Shown: positions 1 through 12,046 of the stretch, piece by piece
Layout: each line of letters starts with the position of its first letter
Numbering within the stretch: position 1 is the stretch's first letter
Assembly: GCF_000208745.1 (NCBI RefSeq)
Contig: NC_030857.1
Coordinates: forward strand, 499,056 to 563,055
Reading direction: 5' to 3'
Length of the DNA: 64,000 nt
Source of the DNA: Theobroma cacao
Taxonomy: Eukaryota; Streptophyta; Magnoliopsida; Malvales; Malvaceae
Notes under the pieces: model-generated
What the model saw: only the letters and a program-made list of their open reading frames with translations
The model's database searches: none
Told to the model about the DNA's origin: nothing
Made by a program: the position numbers and the translations under genes

Positions 1-959
1 CATTGTCCTTAATTATGACTGAATCTACCAAACTTTTGGCTGGTAGGCATATCTATATATCCGCCATAATATTGTTTTCCTGCGGAAAAACGATTACCCA
101 AATTTTGTTTGTTTATCCAAGGCATCAAACCCAAATTCATGACCAAATTTTTTCTACCTCGGAATGGATAAGGAACACATGAAGCTACGTTCTGATCCGT
201 TTCAAGGCTGTATTATCACATTTGAAGTGATATAACATATACTTGCATGGTGATTTGCAGAGTAGGACATCCAAAATTACAGTCAACATCGACGACATTC
301 TGACTTTATTACCTTTGTTTTCTCCTCTTTTCTGAAGTCTATTGATCAATTCCTTAGAAATGGCTACAAGCTACTTGCTAATTCTTGAAACTGATTGTTT
401 AATTTGGCATGTCCTTGATGCTAAGGGTTTCCGCAGAGCCTGTTTTTCTTGAACAAGTAAAATATCAATAATTGGGTAGATTAGATTTGGATCATATAGG
501 AAAATCAAGAAAGATTAGCATAGAAAAATGATTCCAATTATAAACTCTGATCACTTCTTGAAGTTAAAGAATTCGATAAAACATAAGCTGGTTAGCTCAA
601 TATATGTTGAAATATGCATACAAGTTCTCCCAGATTTTCTTGAAAATACTCCATGAATATAATGTGCTGTTTAATATGATTAAGATTGCAGTCTAATAAG
701 CTATATCTGAGCCTGGAATTACACAGATACCAACGCAGAATTGGATCTTTTGTGGTAGACAAAGTTATTAGAAAATGGACTTAAATACTAAACCTCAATT
801 TTAGAAGGGAAATCTTCATTAAGCTAGTTAAGCTTAAGGAATATTTGACCGAGAAAAAGTCCAATGTTATCCAGAAAACTGAAAAGAAGGTCAAATACTT
901 CATTAGATCTGACATGAGTTGCATGATGAATATGTCAAACTTGACGAGACTCTGAGGTC
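1..959. other. Intergenic, 5' flank of PLP1
   Basis: No gene is visible. The stretch holds the distal promoter of PLP1. A block at 280-298 (AGTCAACATCGACGAC) recurs almost unchanged upstream of PLP3 at about 9507-9522 (AGTCAACATTGATGAC); its GTCAA is a reverse W-box core. A forward W-box core TTGACC lies at 845-850. The function of these elements is inferred from motif and conservation only. Confidence 0.5.
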
Positions 960-967
960 TATAAACA
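960..967 (+). promoter_or_regulatory. TATA box of PLP1
   Basis: TATAAACA lies 145 bp before the PLP1 ATG. The intact paralogues have TATAAATA at comparable distances, so this is the degenerate equivalent. Confidence 0.55.
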
Positions 968-1104
968 GCAGCTCATGCATTCCTCAAGAGTATCTCAAAC
1001 ACTGAAACATATAGCTGCACTTAGATTACTTTGCTCTCGATCTCTATTGATCTCTCTTGGGTTAAGTGCCTCAAAACAACAAAGTACAAAGACCTCTCTC
1101 CCTT

Positions 1105-3125
1105 ATGGAACATCAACTTCCAACCTACGGGGAAAAAATCATCATTCTTAGTATTGATGGAGGTGGAATTAGAGGGATAATCCCAGGAACCGTACTTGCC
1201 TTTTTAGAGGCTCAACTTCAGGTAGAATTTATGCTTTAAATCTTCCATATTTGCCTTTCAATAAGATGGACAAACAAGAAAGCAATGATCTTATTGTACT
1301 GCATATGCATGCATTTCATGGTGCCATGCATTTTCTCAGTAGGGACATCTAGCTATGTAGAAACTGGATGCCATTTTTTATAGCATTTCATGTTATACAA
1401 TATATATATATATCTTGTCATGCAGACCATGCATTCTTTACCCTTTTTCTTAAGGCTCCTTAAATCTTATAGTATAGTTTTATGCTTGGATTTTTTTATA
1501 GAAACTGGATGGTGAGGAGGCGAGACTTGCTGACTATTTTGATATCATTGCTGGGACTAGCACCGGTGGCCTAGTTACTGCCATGCTTACTGCCCCGAAC
1601 CAGAAGAATTGTCCTCTTTATGCTGCCAAAGGCATAAAAGATTTTTATCTAGAACACTGTCCTAAAATTTTCCCCCAAGACAGGTAGCAATCTTGAATTT
1701 TCACCTCTGATTAATGCTATACTATATTTATTGGTGAATGCAATTAACAATATTTTCTCACGTAATTGTTAACATAATTCTTTTTTGTTGCTAATGGCAG
1801 ATCGCCACTTGCACCTGCTGCGAATTTGCTCAAAACTATAACAGGACCAAAATATGACGGTAAATATCTGCATAAGCTCTTTGAAAGAAAAGTTGGGAGA
1901 AACACGACTGAACCAGGCACTAGCCAACGTTGCGATCCCAACGTTCGACATCAAGCAACTCCAGCCAAGTATCTTCTCCACCTATGAGGTTCGTTAATTT
2001 ATCAATAGCTTTTATATATACTAACTTTCCTACTGAAATTAATGGAGAGCAAGAAAATCATTTCTCAATGGTTTCTGACCTGTGGCCCGTGTATAACTGT
2101 GTGTAGGGAAAGGTTGACCCTTGGAGAAATGCCTTGCTGTCGGATATATGCATTGGAACTTCTCCAGCCACAACTTTCCTTCCGGCCCACCTTTTTAAAA
2201 CCCAAGATTCTAAGGGCGTAGTGAAAGAATTCAATCTTATTGATGGTGGAGTTGCTGCAAACGATCCGGTAATATATTAATTTGTCTCTTACAGGATAAG
2301 ATTTTGTGTTACTATCCAGTAAATAGTAACCAAAACTGAAATCTAAATTGACATGTTTATTACTAATCCTTCCAGGCTTTGGTTGCTGTAAGCGAAATGA
2401 CCAAAGAAATCGTTCGCAGAAGCCCTGAATTCTTCCCAATAAAACCAACAGACTATTCTCGGTTCGTGGTTATATCTTTGGGAACTGGTTCAGCAAAATC
2501 AGTAGAGAAGTTTGATGCTGATGAAGCAGCCAAATGGGGAGTTTTGGGATGGTTGACAAGTGAAAACTCTACTCCATTAGTTGATATTTTCACCCAAGCA
2601 AGCAGCGACATGACTGAGTATCACCTTGCTGCTGTTTTCCAAGCCCTTCAATCTGAAAACTGTTATCTCCGTATCCAGGTATATAGAGTTAGTTGGTCAT
2701 GTCACGATTTGGTCAAGAATTTACTTGTTTTAGCTCAGAGAAATGATACCAACTGATTGAGAAAAATAAAATTGCAGGATGATACACTAACGGGACCGCT
2801 TGCATCTGTGGATATTGCTACGAAACAAAACTTGGAGAATCTTGTAAACGTTGGGGTAGATTTCTTGAAAAAACCAGCTTTAAGGGTGAACTTGGAGACT
2901 GGTAAAATGGAGCCTAGTGATCTTGGAACAAATGAAAAGGCTCTCATCAGCTATTTACTAGTATAAATATCTGCTTTCTACATTATATTATAGCACCTAG
3001 TATATCTGATGCTGATTTGAACTTGTTTCTGCTTATCTTCATCTAGAATGGCTGAATTGCTTTCCAAGGAGAAGCGGCTTCGTGACATGAGAGCACCGCG
3101 CGGAAGCACTGCCACAAAGAAATGA
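1105..3125 (+). pseudogene. PLP1: frameshifted patatin-like phospholipase (pPLAII type)
   Basis: Seven exons align with the intact paralogues: 1105-1221, 1502-1683, 1801-1988, 2107-2268, 2376-2678, 2778-2950 and about 3047-3125. The oxyanion loop DGGGIRG (exon 1), GTSTGG with the catalytic serine (exon 2) and the DGG aspartate (exon 4) survive. Two lesions break it. One extra T in the TTT at 1880-1882 shifts exon 3, and the shifted frame stops at the end of that exon. Ten bases (CTATTTACTA, 2951-2960) sit between exon 6 and the intron-6 donor, so normal splicing would lose the frame of the C-terminal tail. Exon 4 has also drifted (SPATTFL for SAAPTYL, ANDP for ANNP). The N-terminus is short, but PLP5 and PLP7 are nearly as short. 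A single-base sequencing error could explain the first lesion but not the second. I call it a recent pseudogene; a truncated transcript is possible. Confidence 0.85.
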
Positions 3126-3201
3126 AACAAGTTGTTAAACTGATAATACTACTATTCAATTCCAAATAAATTTCAGGTGTATCAGCCTTGGATCCTGATG
3201 C
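3126..3201. other. PLP1 3' flank
   Basis: Short AT-rich sequence between the PLP1 stop and the LINE insertion; probably the former 3' UTR. No other feature is seen. Confidence 0.4.
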
Positions 3202-3216
3202 AAGTGTATTGTTAAT
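3202..3216. repeat. Target-site duplication of the LINE, left copy
   Basis: AAGTGTATTGTTAAT, matched at 4536-4550 with one substitution; it directly abuts the poly(T) run of the element. Confidence 0.8.
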
Positions 3217-4535
3217 TTTTTTTTTTGAACATTAAGGTTCATTCATACAGAAAGGGTGTCCATGTACAAACAGATGAGGTTCAAAACTGGAAAGAACGTA
3301 GTCTTAACCCTCTGATTACATACTGGTAGGCAAAAATACCCGCACCCAACCTTGCCCTTAAACCATCCACCTAAACATTTACAACAAGCCTTTAGGCGAC
3401 ACATCCCCACCAGCCCAAAAGATTAAAACCAAAGGAAGAGTCAGTAAGACAAGGAAACATAACCAGCGTGCCTGTTTCCTTCTCTTGCTGCACCAAGCAA
3501 AGAACAAGAACAACAAAATTCAAAACTCCCATATTTACAAAGGCCGACAACCCCTTGTTCTCCACTCATCAAGACGTTCCAAGGCACCGAAGACCACCAT
3601 TGACAAGGCTGAAAACTATGACCACATTAAAACCTCTGTACACGCAAATCCTGTTCTTTGAAGCATAAAAGAACCATCGACCCCGTAAGGAAGTCAAGCG
3701 AAGCAGACAAAAGCAAACCATGACAATTAAGGGAGAACTTGCAACAGGTCTGTGGCTCTTTCCACCCCCAGTTTGGCAAGGTTGTCCGCAAATTCATTCC
3801 CAGATCTCGGGGTGTGAATAATCTGTCATTTAGAAATCTTACTCAACAGAGCTTTGATTTTTAACATCAGATTTCTAAGGTGCCATGGAGAGGAAAGTGG
3901 TTTTGAGACCCAAGTAACAGCATTTATAGAATCAATTTCAATGATTAAACCAAACGGATAACACCAATCTGCCGCCATAAAAAGAATTAAAGCCTCTCGA
4001 ATAACTAACATTTTCGCAAGATTGGCATCATCCCAACCCCCTATTTTAGAGAAAAGCATTTTCACAATACCTTTCTCATTCCTCAACACACCCCTAATGC
4101 CAAGAGAACCGGGGCAGCCCCATCGGTGTTAAATTTTAGCCACCTATTTGGAGGAATCTTTCATTAAACTTGGACTTTAACCTTCTCTCTTTTTGTTGAA
4201 ATGGCAACAAGGGGCGAAAATCTCACAATCTCAAGAATGTCCAAATTATTTAGACTTTGCCCACCACACCATTTTTATTTTGATAATCTCCAACACTTTA
4301 CAGACATCCCAAGTTAATCCATCAAAAATCATCTCGTTCTTATACAGTCAAATGGATCAAATAATGGTAAAAAAGGACATCCTCCATACTTTTCTTCTAG
4401 GAATGTCGACAGAATAATTATTCCAAGCTAAAAAGAAAGTAGAGCATCTCCTGAAAAACAAGTAATAATGTCCCAATCTGCTAACCACATGCACCACACA
4501 TCCCAAACAGCTTTGCATATGAAAAAGAGGTGATT
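3217..4535 (-). mobile_element. 5'-truncated LINE (non-LTR retrotransposon) fragment
   Basis: Read on the minus strand, the element opens inside a reverse-transcriptase zinc-binding domain (HLFFICKAVWDVW, near 4530-4490). An RNase H-like domain follows at 4125-3735, with NTDGAA, then IIEIDSINAVTWVSK and finally HTPRSGNEFADNLAKLG. About 500 bp of 3' untranslated sequence and a poly(A) tail, seen as the T-run 3216-3226, complete it. Several stops and frameshifts break the frame, for example between NTDGAA and the next strand, so it is dead. It is bounded by a 15-bp direct repeat with one mismatch (3202-3216 AAGTGTATTGTTAAT and 4536-4550 AAGTGTGTTGTTAAT), which is the target-site duplication of target-primed reverse transcription. 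It landed just downstream of PLP1. Confidence 0.85.
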
Positions 4536-4550
4536 AAGTGTGTTGTTAAT
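4536..4550. repeat. Target-site duplication of the LINE, right copy
   Basis: AAGTGTGTTGTTAAT, the partner of 3202-3216; it marks the 5' truncation point of the element. Confidence 0.8.
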
Positions 4551-5518
4551 TAAACTGCTTTCTACCTAATTCTTTGCCTTGTAATGAATTCTTTCGACAT
4601 ATCGTTATTGTCTTTGAATAAAAAAAAGCTGCAACTTGCTTAATATATATGAATTCTTTGCCTTCTTGTCAGTTTAACGACGAAACTATTTTTCAAATGA
4701 ATTTATGGGCTAGTGGTCCTAAGCCACATCTTCGTCTTTAAAGGCCAATAGGCTTAGCAGACTTTGTGGTTTGGACGTAGAATTGGGTGTCCGCTTGACC
4801 CAAGGAGATGAAGAATTAGAATATATTATATAGTACATTACAAGTTAATTTGATGAAGAGTTGGAATTATTACCAAGTCAAGTAAGCAAACGATTGAGTA
4901 AAAAATATATATTTGACAACTCAAATGGACTTCCAGTTTTATAATACTTAATTGGTGGCTTTCTGATGCCTACTAGTTAGTTTTAGTTAAAGCTAATTTT
5001 TGCATCTTATGACAAGTTTGCTCTGTTACCTAAAATCCAAGGTTTAGTACATCCCCTACACTGTCAATGGCCCCAATATCCAATCCGTAGACATCCATCT
5101 GTATTGGCTGTTGCTTCGACAGAAGGCTGTCCAATGACCATGAATATTCTACTAGGGTGAAACAGTATAATATACTAAATTCTCAAATCATTACTCATTA
5201 GTTAAAGTTCAACCTCGAACAAGTGGATGAACCTAGAGGAATTCTTCTATTGTTACAACTCTTTATCCAAATTGTTCAAACCTACTAGTCTCCTCAAGTT
5301 AACCAACCATATTTATTCTCTGTAATGACTTGTGGGACTGCACCAGCTACTGGCCAGGGATTAGAGTGAGAATTTTCAATATCTAACCCCTGGAGATGAA
5401 TGCATAGAGAACAGCTAGGCAGCACGGATGGCAGTTGAGACAAGTAATTGAATCTGGTTTACAATTAATATCGTCAAAAGTTTCAGACCTGATAAGAGAC
5501 TGAGAGTAGGAAAGTCTT
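4551..5518. other. Intergenic, promoter region of PLP2
   Basis: No gene is visible. AT-rich sequence leads into the PLP2 promoter. A TTGACC W-box core lies near 4796-4801. The short string TTGCCTTGTAATGAATT near 4576 recurs downstream of PLP3 near 12346, so part of this region is shared paralogous flank. Confidence 0.45.
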
Positions 5519-5526
5519 TATAAATA
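5519..5526 (+). promoter_or_regulatory. TATA box of PLP2
   Basis: TATAAATA, 110 bp before the PLP2 ATG and followed by a pyrimidine-rich leader (TCTCAATCTCTCTGCC). Confidence 0.7.
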
Positions 5527-5628
5527 CCCGTGACATGCTTGTCTCAAAGAGTGTAATAAAAACATATCAACCTAAATTACAACTTACTCCTCTCAATCTC
5601 TCTGCCTTTGTTTCCTCAATCTCCCTCA

Positions 5629-7809
5629 ATGGAAAGTATTCCAAAACATATTATTCCGAAATACAATTTTTTTGCCGATAGTCCAAGATCACCCCTTCAA
5701 CCTCCCACATATGGGAATTTGATTACTGTACTTAGCATTGATGGAGGGGGTATCAGAGGGCTGATTCCAGGAACTATACTTGCCTTCTTAGAGTCCCAAC
5801 TTCAGGTAGAAAAGCATTTATTTCTTGTTTAGTAGCTGGAGTATATGCATGAATTGCCTTCTTCTCATGACTTGATGTGTGTTTTATGTTTGGCTATGTA
5901 CAGAAGCTGGATGGTGAGCAGGCAAGATTGGCAGATTATTTTGATGTCATTGCTGGGACTAGCACTGGTGGCCTCGTGACTGCCATGCTCACTACCCCAA
6001 ATCCAGAAGTGGGGAATCGCCCTCTTTTTGCTGCCAAAGATATCATAGATTTCTATCTTGAACACTGTCCTAAAATCTTTCCCCAAGATAGGTAATACTG
6101 ATGAAAAAAACAACAGAAAAGAAAATTCCTTCTAGATGAATTTCTCAGAGTAGTTGCTGAGATGATTCTGTTTTGTTACATGACAGTTCTCTGTTTTGTT
6201 ACGTGACAGTTCTCCCTTTGCACCAGCTGCAAACGTGGTCAAGTCTCTAATGGGACCCAAATATGATGGTAAATATCTTCATGATATTGTGAGGGAAAAG
6301 CTGGGAGAAACTAGATTGCACCAGACCCTAACAAATGTTGTGATCCCAACTTTTGACATCAAGCAACTCCAGCCAAAAATCTTCTCCAGCTATGAGGTTC
6401 ATTAATTAGTTTCTTTTCTTCTTTGTCTGTTGTTATCTAAAATGAGGTTTAATTCCTTTTCAATTCTCTGGTCATGAAATTACCATCATATAGGTGAAGA
6501 GCAATCCTTCCAAAGATGCTCTGCTCTCTGATATATGCATTGGAACTTCTGCAGCTCCAACTTATCTTCCTGCCCATCATTTTCAATCCCAAGATTCTAC
6601 CGGTAAACCTATAGAATTCAATCTAATTGACGGTGGAGTTGCTGCTAATAATCCGGTATATATCTATAATCTATGTCATTAACATGATGGGATTTGCGTT
6701 ATGGTTAAAATCTGAATCATATTATTTCTTTCAGGCTTTAGTTGCTATAAACGAAGTGAGCAAAGAAATCCTTCGAGGGAATCCTGAATTTTTCCCAATA
6801 AAGCCAACTGACTATGCTCGGTTCCTGGTTGTATCTTTGGGGACTGGTTCACCAAAATCTGAAGAGAAGTACCATGCTAATCTAGCAGCCAAATGGGGTA
6901 TTTTGGGATGGTTGACCAGTGAGCACTCTACTCCCTTGGTGGATATTTTCATGCAAGCAAGCAGTGACATGGTCGACTTTCACATTGCCACTCTTTTTCA
7001 AGCCCTTCAATCTGAAGATAGTTATCTCCGAATTCAGGTATAAATTTGTTGTTCACATCATGCTTGAAATATTTTCTCTGATAAATCATATGAGCTTAGG
7101 TTCACACTTAGAAACATCTATGTATATGTATACTTCTTGTTGGGGTTTTCAATAGAAATATCGTATTCAATGACAAGATCAACATGAGAAAAAGTTATGT
7201 GATTCGATATCTATTGCTTACATGAGACAGAAAAATTTACTGTAAATGTTTCAAAACGTACAAAATATCTATACATAGACACTAAACTTGATTAGAAACA
7301 AACTTAGTTTTCATGTTCCCCCTTCCCCAATTGTAAAAAAAAAAAAAACCCGTAGTTTTCAAGTTCATTAATGTTTAAATTCATGAAATAATCTCTATTC
7401 CGTGTATGTATAGGATGATACACTCTCCCAGCAGATGTCATCTGTGGATGTTGCTACGAAGGAAAACTTGGAGAATCTTGTAAAAGCTGGGGAGGAATTG
7501 CTAAAAAAACCTGTTTCCAGAGTGAATTTGGAGGATGGCAAATCTGAGCCAGCAGGTACAGCAACAAATGAAAAGGCTCTCATCAGGTATAGAACTATCT
7601 GACTGTCTATGTTGTATGTTATATAGCACATAATCACATATATTTATGTTGTTAATTGGCTTGTTTCTGCTTCTCTAATCTACAGATTAGCAGAAGCTCT
7701 TTCCAGGGAGAAGCGGCTTCGTGACATGAGATCGCCGAGTGGAAACCTTGCTACAAATCAGAAAAAAGAGGAATGTGCTCAGAATAATTCTACTTCTAAA
7801 CTTAATTAG
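5629..7809 (+). CDS. PLP2: patatin-like phospholipase A, pPLAII group
   Basis: Seven exons (5629-5805, 5904-6091, 6210-6396, 6494-6655, 6735-7037, 7414-7586, 7686-7809) join in phase to 437 residues. The family members are cytosolic or membrane-associated acyl hydrolases that release fatty acids from phospholipids and galactolipids. The patatin fold is read directly: oxyanion loop DGGGIRG at 38-44, GTSTGG with nucleophile Ser79, and the dyad Asp230 in [11 protein letters not shown]. No signal peptide is seen. The N-terminal 30 residues and the C-terminal tail ([15 protein letters not shown]) are its own and make it the longest copy. A second AG at 6185-6186 (TGACAG) precedes the acceptor used at 6208-6209; the paralogues favour the latter. 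Homology to Arabidopsis PLP2/PLA IIA is from family knowledge. Subfamily assignment is confident; substrate is not. Confidence 0.92.
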
Positions 7810-9996
7810 TTAAAAATCGATGGCCTTCGATGCAAATTTTGCTTCCTTGTTGTTTCTTTGATTTTTCCCTTTGCTCCCTTCAATGGGCTTGGGAGTGATA
7901 AGTCAGTATATTTATATATGCTGCTAGCCTACTGCTATTCATTAATGAAATTTGTTAGCTTAATTGCTTCTTCATTGGAGTAGCTTAGGCTTTGGTGTAT
8001 TGTTAATAACTTTGCAAAAGTAAAGTAAGATCCTTTTACCTTCCATGTTAACTGTTAAGCATCAGAATCCTCTCTCCCTCCTTCCAACTAAACAAAAGAA
8101 CAGAGGTACATAGAGGACAGACCACACGAAACTAACAAGGTAATGGTCCAAGAACCTTGAGTGTAAGCCTATTCACCAACCTATAGTTATGTAGAATTGT
8201 TAGTAACAATCGCGATCAAAGTTGACCAGTAGACATTAATCTATATCATACCCGTCTCAATCAAGTAAACTATACAGTCAAATGAAGAGTAGAGTAGCAT
8301 CATTACTTGCCAGCTATGTTCTCCTTCCACTCTTGACATTATCTGCTATTTGGGGTAAACCATCAATATGATGACTAAGTAGAACTTGGGTCTTCCTCTT
8401 TCGATTAATGTAATTAATGAGTTCGTTCATATTTTCTTGCCTAAAAGACAATTACATAGTGTTTGCTATGCTTGAGATAGAACAGTAGATGACAGTATCC
8501 TTCAGGAACATCATCAGAAGTAGCTGGCCGGATAATTAATATGGGACCATTCCTAATTTATCACAACACAAGATAAATAAAAGTGCAGTACAATGTTTGG
8601 TGGAAAGAGTAAAGACCTGAAGGTGTCGTGGTTGTTAGGTAAATTGATGATAATCAAAGGAACAAGTCAACCGGAGGGAAATATGAAAAATTACAGTTTG
8701 GAAGCTGTTGCCTCTCCTGCATAGTCTCACCTTACTGTTACTCACGAGCGTGTCAGCAGAACATCCTACGTATCAGAAAGGGTACGGATTAAGAAGAGAA
8801 AGAGGTGTTCATACTTCATATCCAGACTTCGCTGGTTCCTGAGCCTAGTCGGGCTAGGCCTTTGAGAACCCATTTGAACCCAGTTCACACAGGGTCAAGG
8901 TTTAGAAATGTCGGCCTTGAAAATCCATAAACAAGCCCAACAAAAAATGGGCAAAAATATACATATGGGATCTGGACTTGTTGCCTGACCCATGGACCGG
9001 TTTAACAAGGATGCCTACACATATGGGAAAAACCCACTGACCCATAAAGAGGTGTCCTGACCAGGTAAACGCAAGCTCAGTCACAAAGATCACGAAACAC
9101 GGTTGGAACATTCCAGGAAAAACAGAACCTTTAGCGAGAATTCTTGGACCCTTGTTGAACAGGGCGTAGGGTTGGTGATGATCATTACAAGATGTCAGAA
9201 AAGTTTTGTGGAGAATTCTTGGACCATTTGCCTTGTTATCAGCCATTCGTTTTCCATTAAAAAAAACCTACAACCACTTTGTTATGTTTCTCCGAAGTCT
9301 ACACACGCTTCATTTACTTCACCGAAAGTATAAGAATGTTTAACTGACAAAAGAAATCTTCAGCTTCACAAAATTCACAGTGCAAGTGCTTTGAAATTTC
9401 GCGTTTCGACGATCGTTTGTCATGGAAATTTTGTCAACTGATGATTGCTACAACAGTGACAGTCATTGGCCAGGAACATGCAGAGTCAGAGCCTTTGAAA
9501 AGTATAGTCAACATTGATGACTTTCTTATTTATTTAATATGTTTGTAGGTCCTGCTATAACTCACTAGGTCTTCAACTCCAAAGTTTTATAATCATGGTT
9601 AGTGTACCGCTTAGATGGAGACAAACCTTACACAGCTGTCGCTTCAACGTCTCTCGTGTTTGAAGATTCAAATGGAAAAGTAATCAAACTTGGGCAAAAA
9701 AAAAGATTTTGAAAAGTAATTTTCGGATTTTTGGTTGTTGGATTTAATCTTTCAAAGCTAATTCATCCGAATTATTCAAACCTACAAGTCTTGTTCATGT
9801 TCGAATTGTCAATTTTTTACTTGAACACGAGTGCACAGCCAAGCTAGCTATATGCAATAGGAACCGTATACGGCAGAGTTCCATCCAAGAAACTGCAAGT
9901 CGAGTTAGGTAGTTAGATTTTCTTTGCATGAAGTCATCTCATCATGAAGATTGGAGGCTGTGTTGAACGTTTCCACGCTGATGAGAATCAGATGTC
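7810..9996. other. Intergenic between PLP2 and PLP3
   Basis: The region carries the PLP2 3' UTR and the PLP3 promoter. A minus-strand open frame at 8902-9246 is not convincing as a gene. The string AAGTTGACCAGTAGACATTA near 8219 resembles AAGTTGACGAGTAGAGATTA near 16741, again shared array flank. The PLP1-like promoter block AGTCAACATTGATGAC sits near 9507. Confidence 0.5.
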
Positions 9997-10004
9997 TATA
10001 AATA
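9997..10004 (+). promoter_or_regulatory. TATA box of PLP3
   Basis: TATAAATA, 141 bp before the ATG. The following CTGAAGAGTATCAAAC matches the PLP1 leader (CTCAAGAGTATCTCAAAC), so the core promoter is homologous between the two genes. Confidence 0.7.
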
Positions 10005-10144
10005 ATCGCCTGCATGCGTTCCTGAAGAGTATCAAACATAACAAAGCTTAGACATCTTACTTTTGTTGTTCTCGATCTCGATCGATTCTCTCTTGCTTAT
10101 TATTAGTTAAGGCCCTCAAACCTACAAACATATCTCTCATCATA

Positions 10145-12046
10145 ATGGGGAGTATCCCACAAGCCAATGTTCTTGCTACGGAAAGTCCAAAATCATTCCT
10201 ACAAGCCCCTATCTATGGGGACTTAATCACTGTTCTTAGTATTGATGGTGGTGGAATTAGGGGGATTATCCCCGGAACTATTCTTGCCTTTTTAGAGGCT
10301 GAGCTTCAGGTAGTTAGAAAAATGTTTTTGATTCATTGAAGTATAGTGCGTACATATATGCTGATGACATTTTTCTTCTTGTATGTTAATAATCATGTTT
10401 ATGGCTATTTGCAGAAGCTGGATGGTGAGGAGGTGAGACTGGCAGATTACTTTGATGTCATTAGTGGGACTAGCACTGGTGGGATCGTGACTGCCATGCT
10501 AACCACCCCAAATCAGAATGAGGGCAATCGTCCTCTTTTTGCTGCCAAAGATATCAATAAATTCTACCTTGAACACTGCCCTAAAATCTTCCCCCAAGAT
10601 TGGTAATTATCTCAAGCTTGTGGATGAAAATAAAGAAAAAGAAAAGCCTTTGCCATGCCAAAAATTATTTGTCATGCTGACATAATTTTGTTTGTTGACA
10701 TAGCAGTTCACCATTTGCACCTGCTGCAAATTTGGTTAAATCCTTTACCGGACCAAAGTATGATGGTAGATATCTGCAAAATATTGTGAGAGAAAAGTTG
10801 GGAGGAACCCGATTGCACCAGACGTTGACAAATGTTGTGATCCCAACGTTTGACATCAAACAACTCCAGCCAAAAGTCTTCTCCTCCTTGGAGGTTCATT
10901 ACTCATCAATACCCTCTTACAGATTTCTTAATTTCCTTTGCAATTTTATGTGATCTATATGATTATTTACATGGTTAATTTGCATTATTATTATGTAGGT
11001 AAAGAACAACCCCAGCATAAATGCTTTGCTCTCCGATATATGCATTGGAACTTCTGCAGCGCCAACTTATCTTCCTGCCCATCAGTTCGAAACTAAAGAT
11101 TCCACAGGCAACGTTAAGGAATTCCATCTTATCGATGGTGGAGTTGCTGCTAACAATCCGGTATATATACATATATATCTAATGTTTTCAACGTAATGGA
11201 ATTCGTATTATGTGTTACAAGTTTCACAAATATCTTAATCAATTCTTGCAGACTTTGGTACCTATGAACGAAGTGACGAAAGAAATCACTCGCAAGAACT
11301 CTGATTTCTTTCCCATAGAGGCAAACGACTTCTCTCATTTCCTGGTTTTGTCCTTGGGCACTGGTTCCCAAAAATGTGAAGAGAAGTACCCTGCTCATAT
11401 GGCAGCAAAATGGGGTCTCCTGGGATGGTTGACCAGTGAACACTCCACTCCATTGATGGATGTGTTCATGCAAGCTAGCAGTGATATGGTCGACTTTCAC
11501 ATTGCTACCGTTTTCCAAGCACTTCAATCTGAAGACAGATATCTCCGAATTCAGGTATATATATAGGTTCATTTTTCGAATTGTAACTAAGAGACAATCA
11601 GAGAAATTATACTTAACCTATAGCAAAACAAAAAATAATTGCAGGATGATACACTATGCGGGACAATCTCATCTGTGGACATTGCTACAAAAGAAAACTT
11701 GGAGAACCTTGTACAAGTTGGGGAAGAATTGCTGAAAAAACCAGTTTCTAGGGTGAATTTGGACAATGGTAAATTTGAACCTATAAAAAATCAAGATACA
11801 AATGAAGACGCTCTCATCAGGTATAATCAGGAACTATTCTAGTTTCAGAGTTTTATTAATTCGACTGTCTATTATATCTAATTATTAACATATTATATAT
11901 TCTACTTTCAAATTAAAATATTGGTGCTAATTTCGGATTACATGTCTTAACTTTTAATCTGCAGACTAGCTAAAGTGCTATCTCAGGAGAAGCGACTTCG
12001 TGACATGAAATCACCAGCTGGAAACCTTGCCGCAAAGAAGAACTGA
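10145..12046 (+). CDS. PLP3: patatin-like phospholipase A, pPLAII group
   Basis: Exons 10145-10309, 10415-10602, 10707-10893, 10999-11160, 11252-11554, 11645-11820 and 11965-12046 join in phase to 420 residues. DGGGIRG lies in exon 1, GTSTGG gives nucleophile Ser75, and [11 protein letters not shown] gives Asp226. Every intron is 90-145 bp. The codon spanning intron 2 reads Cys where PLP2 has Ser and PLP4 has Arg, and the residue before it is also specific to this copy; this loop precedes the SPFAPA strand and should be tolerant. The tail ends AAKKN. PLP4 is the closest copy, with exons, introns and 3' flank all alignable, so the pair arose by a recent tandem duplication. Acyl-hydrolase activity is inferred from the intact dyad. 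Confidence 0.92.

Noticed and set aside
3826..4089. 87-residue minus-strand open frame as a gene
   Set aside because: It is the middle of the RNase H-like domain of the truncated LINE, with frameshifts on both sides.
8902..9246. 114-residue minus-strand frame between PLP2 and PLP3
   Set aside because: No domain or paralogue, and surrounding sequence gives no splice or promoter support.
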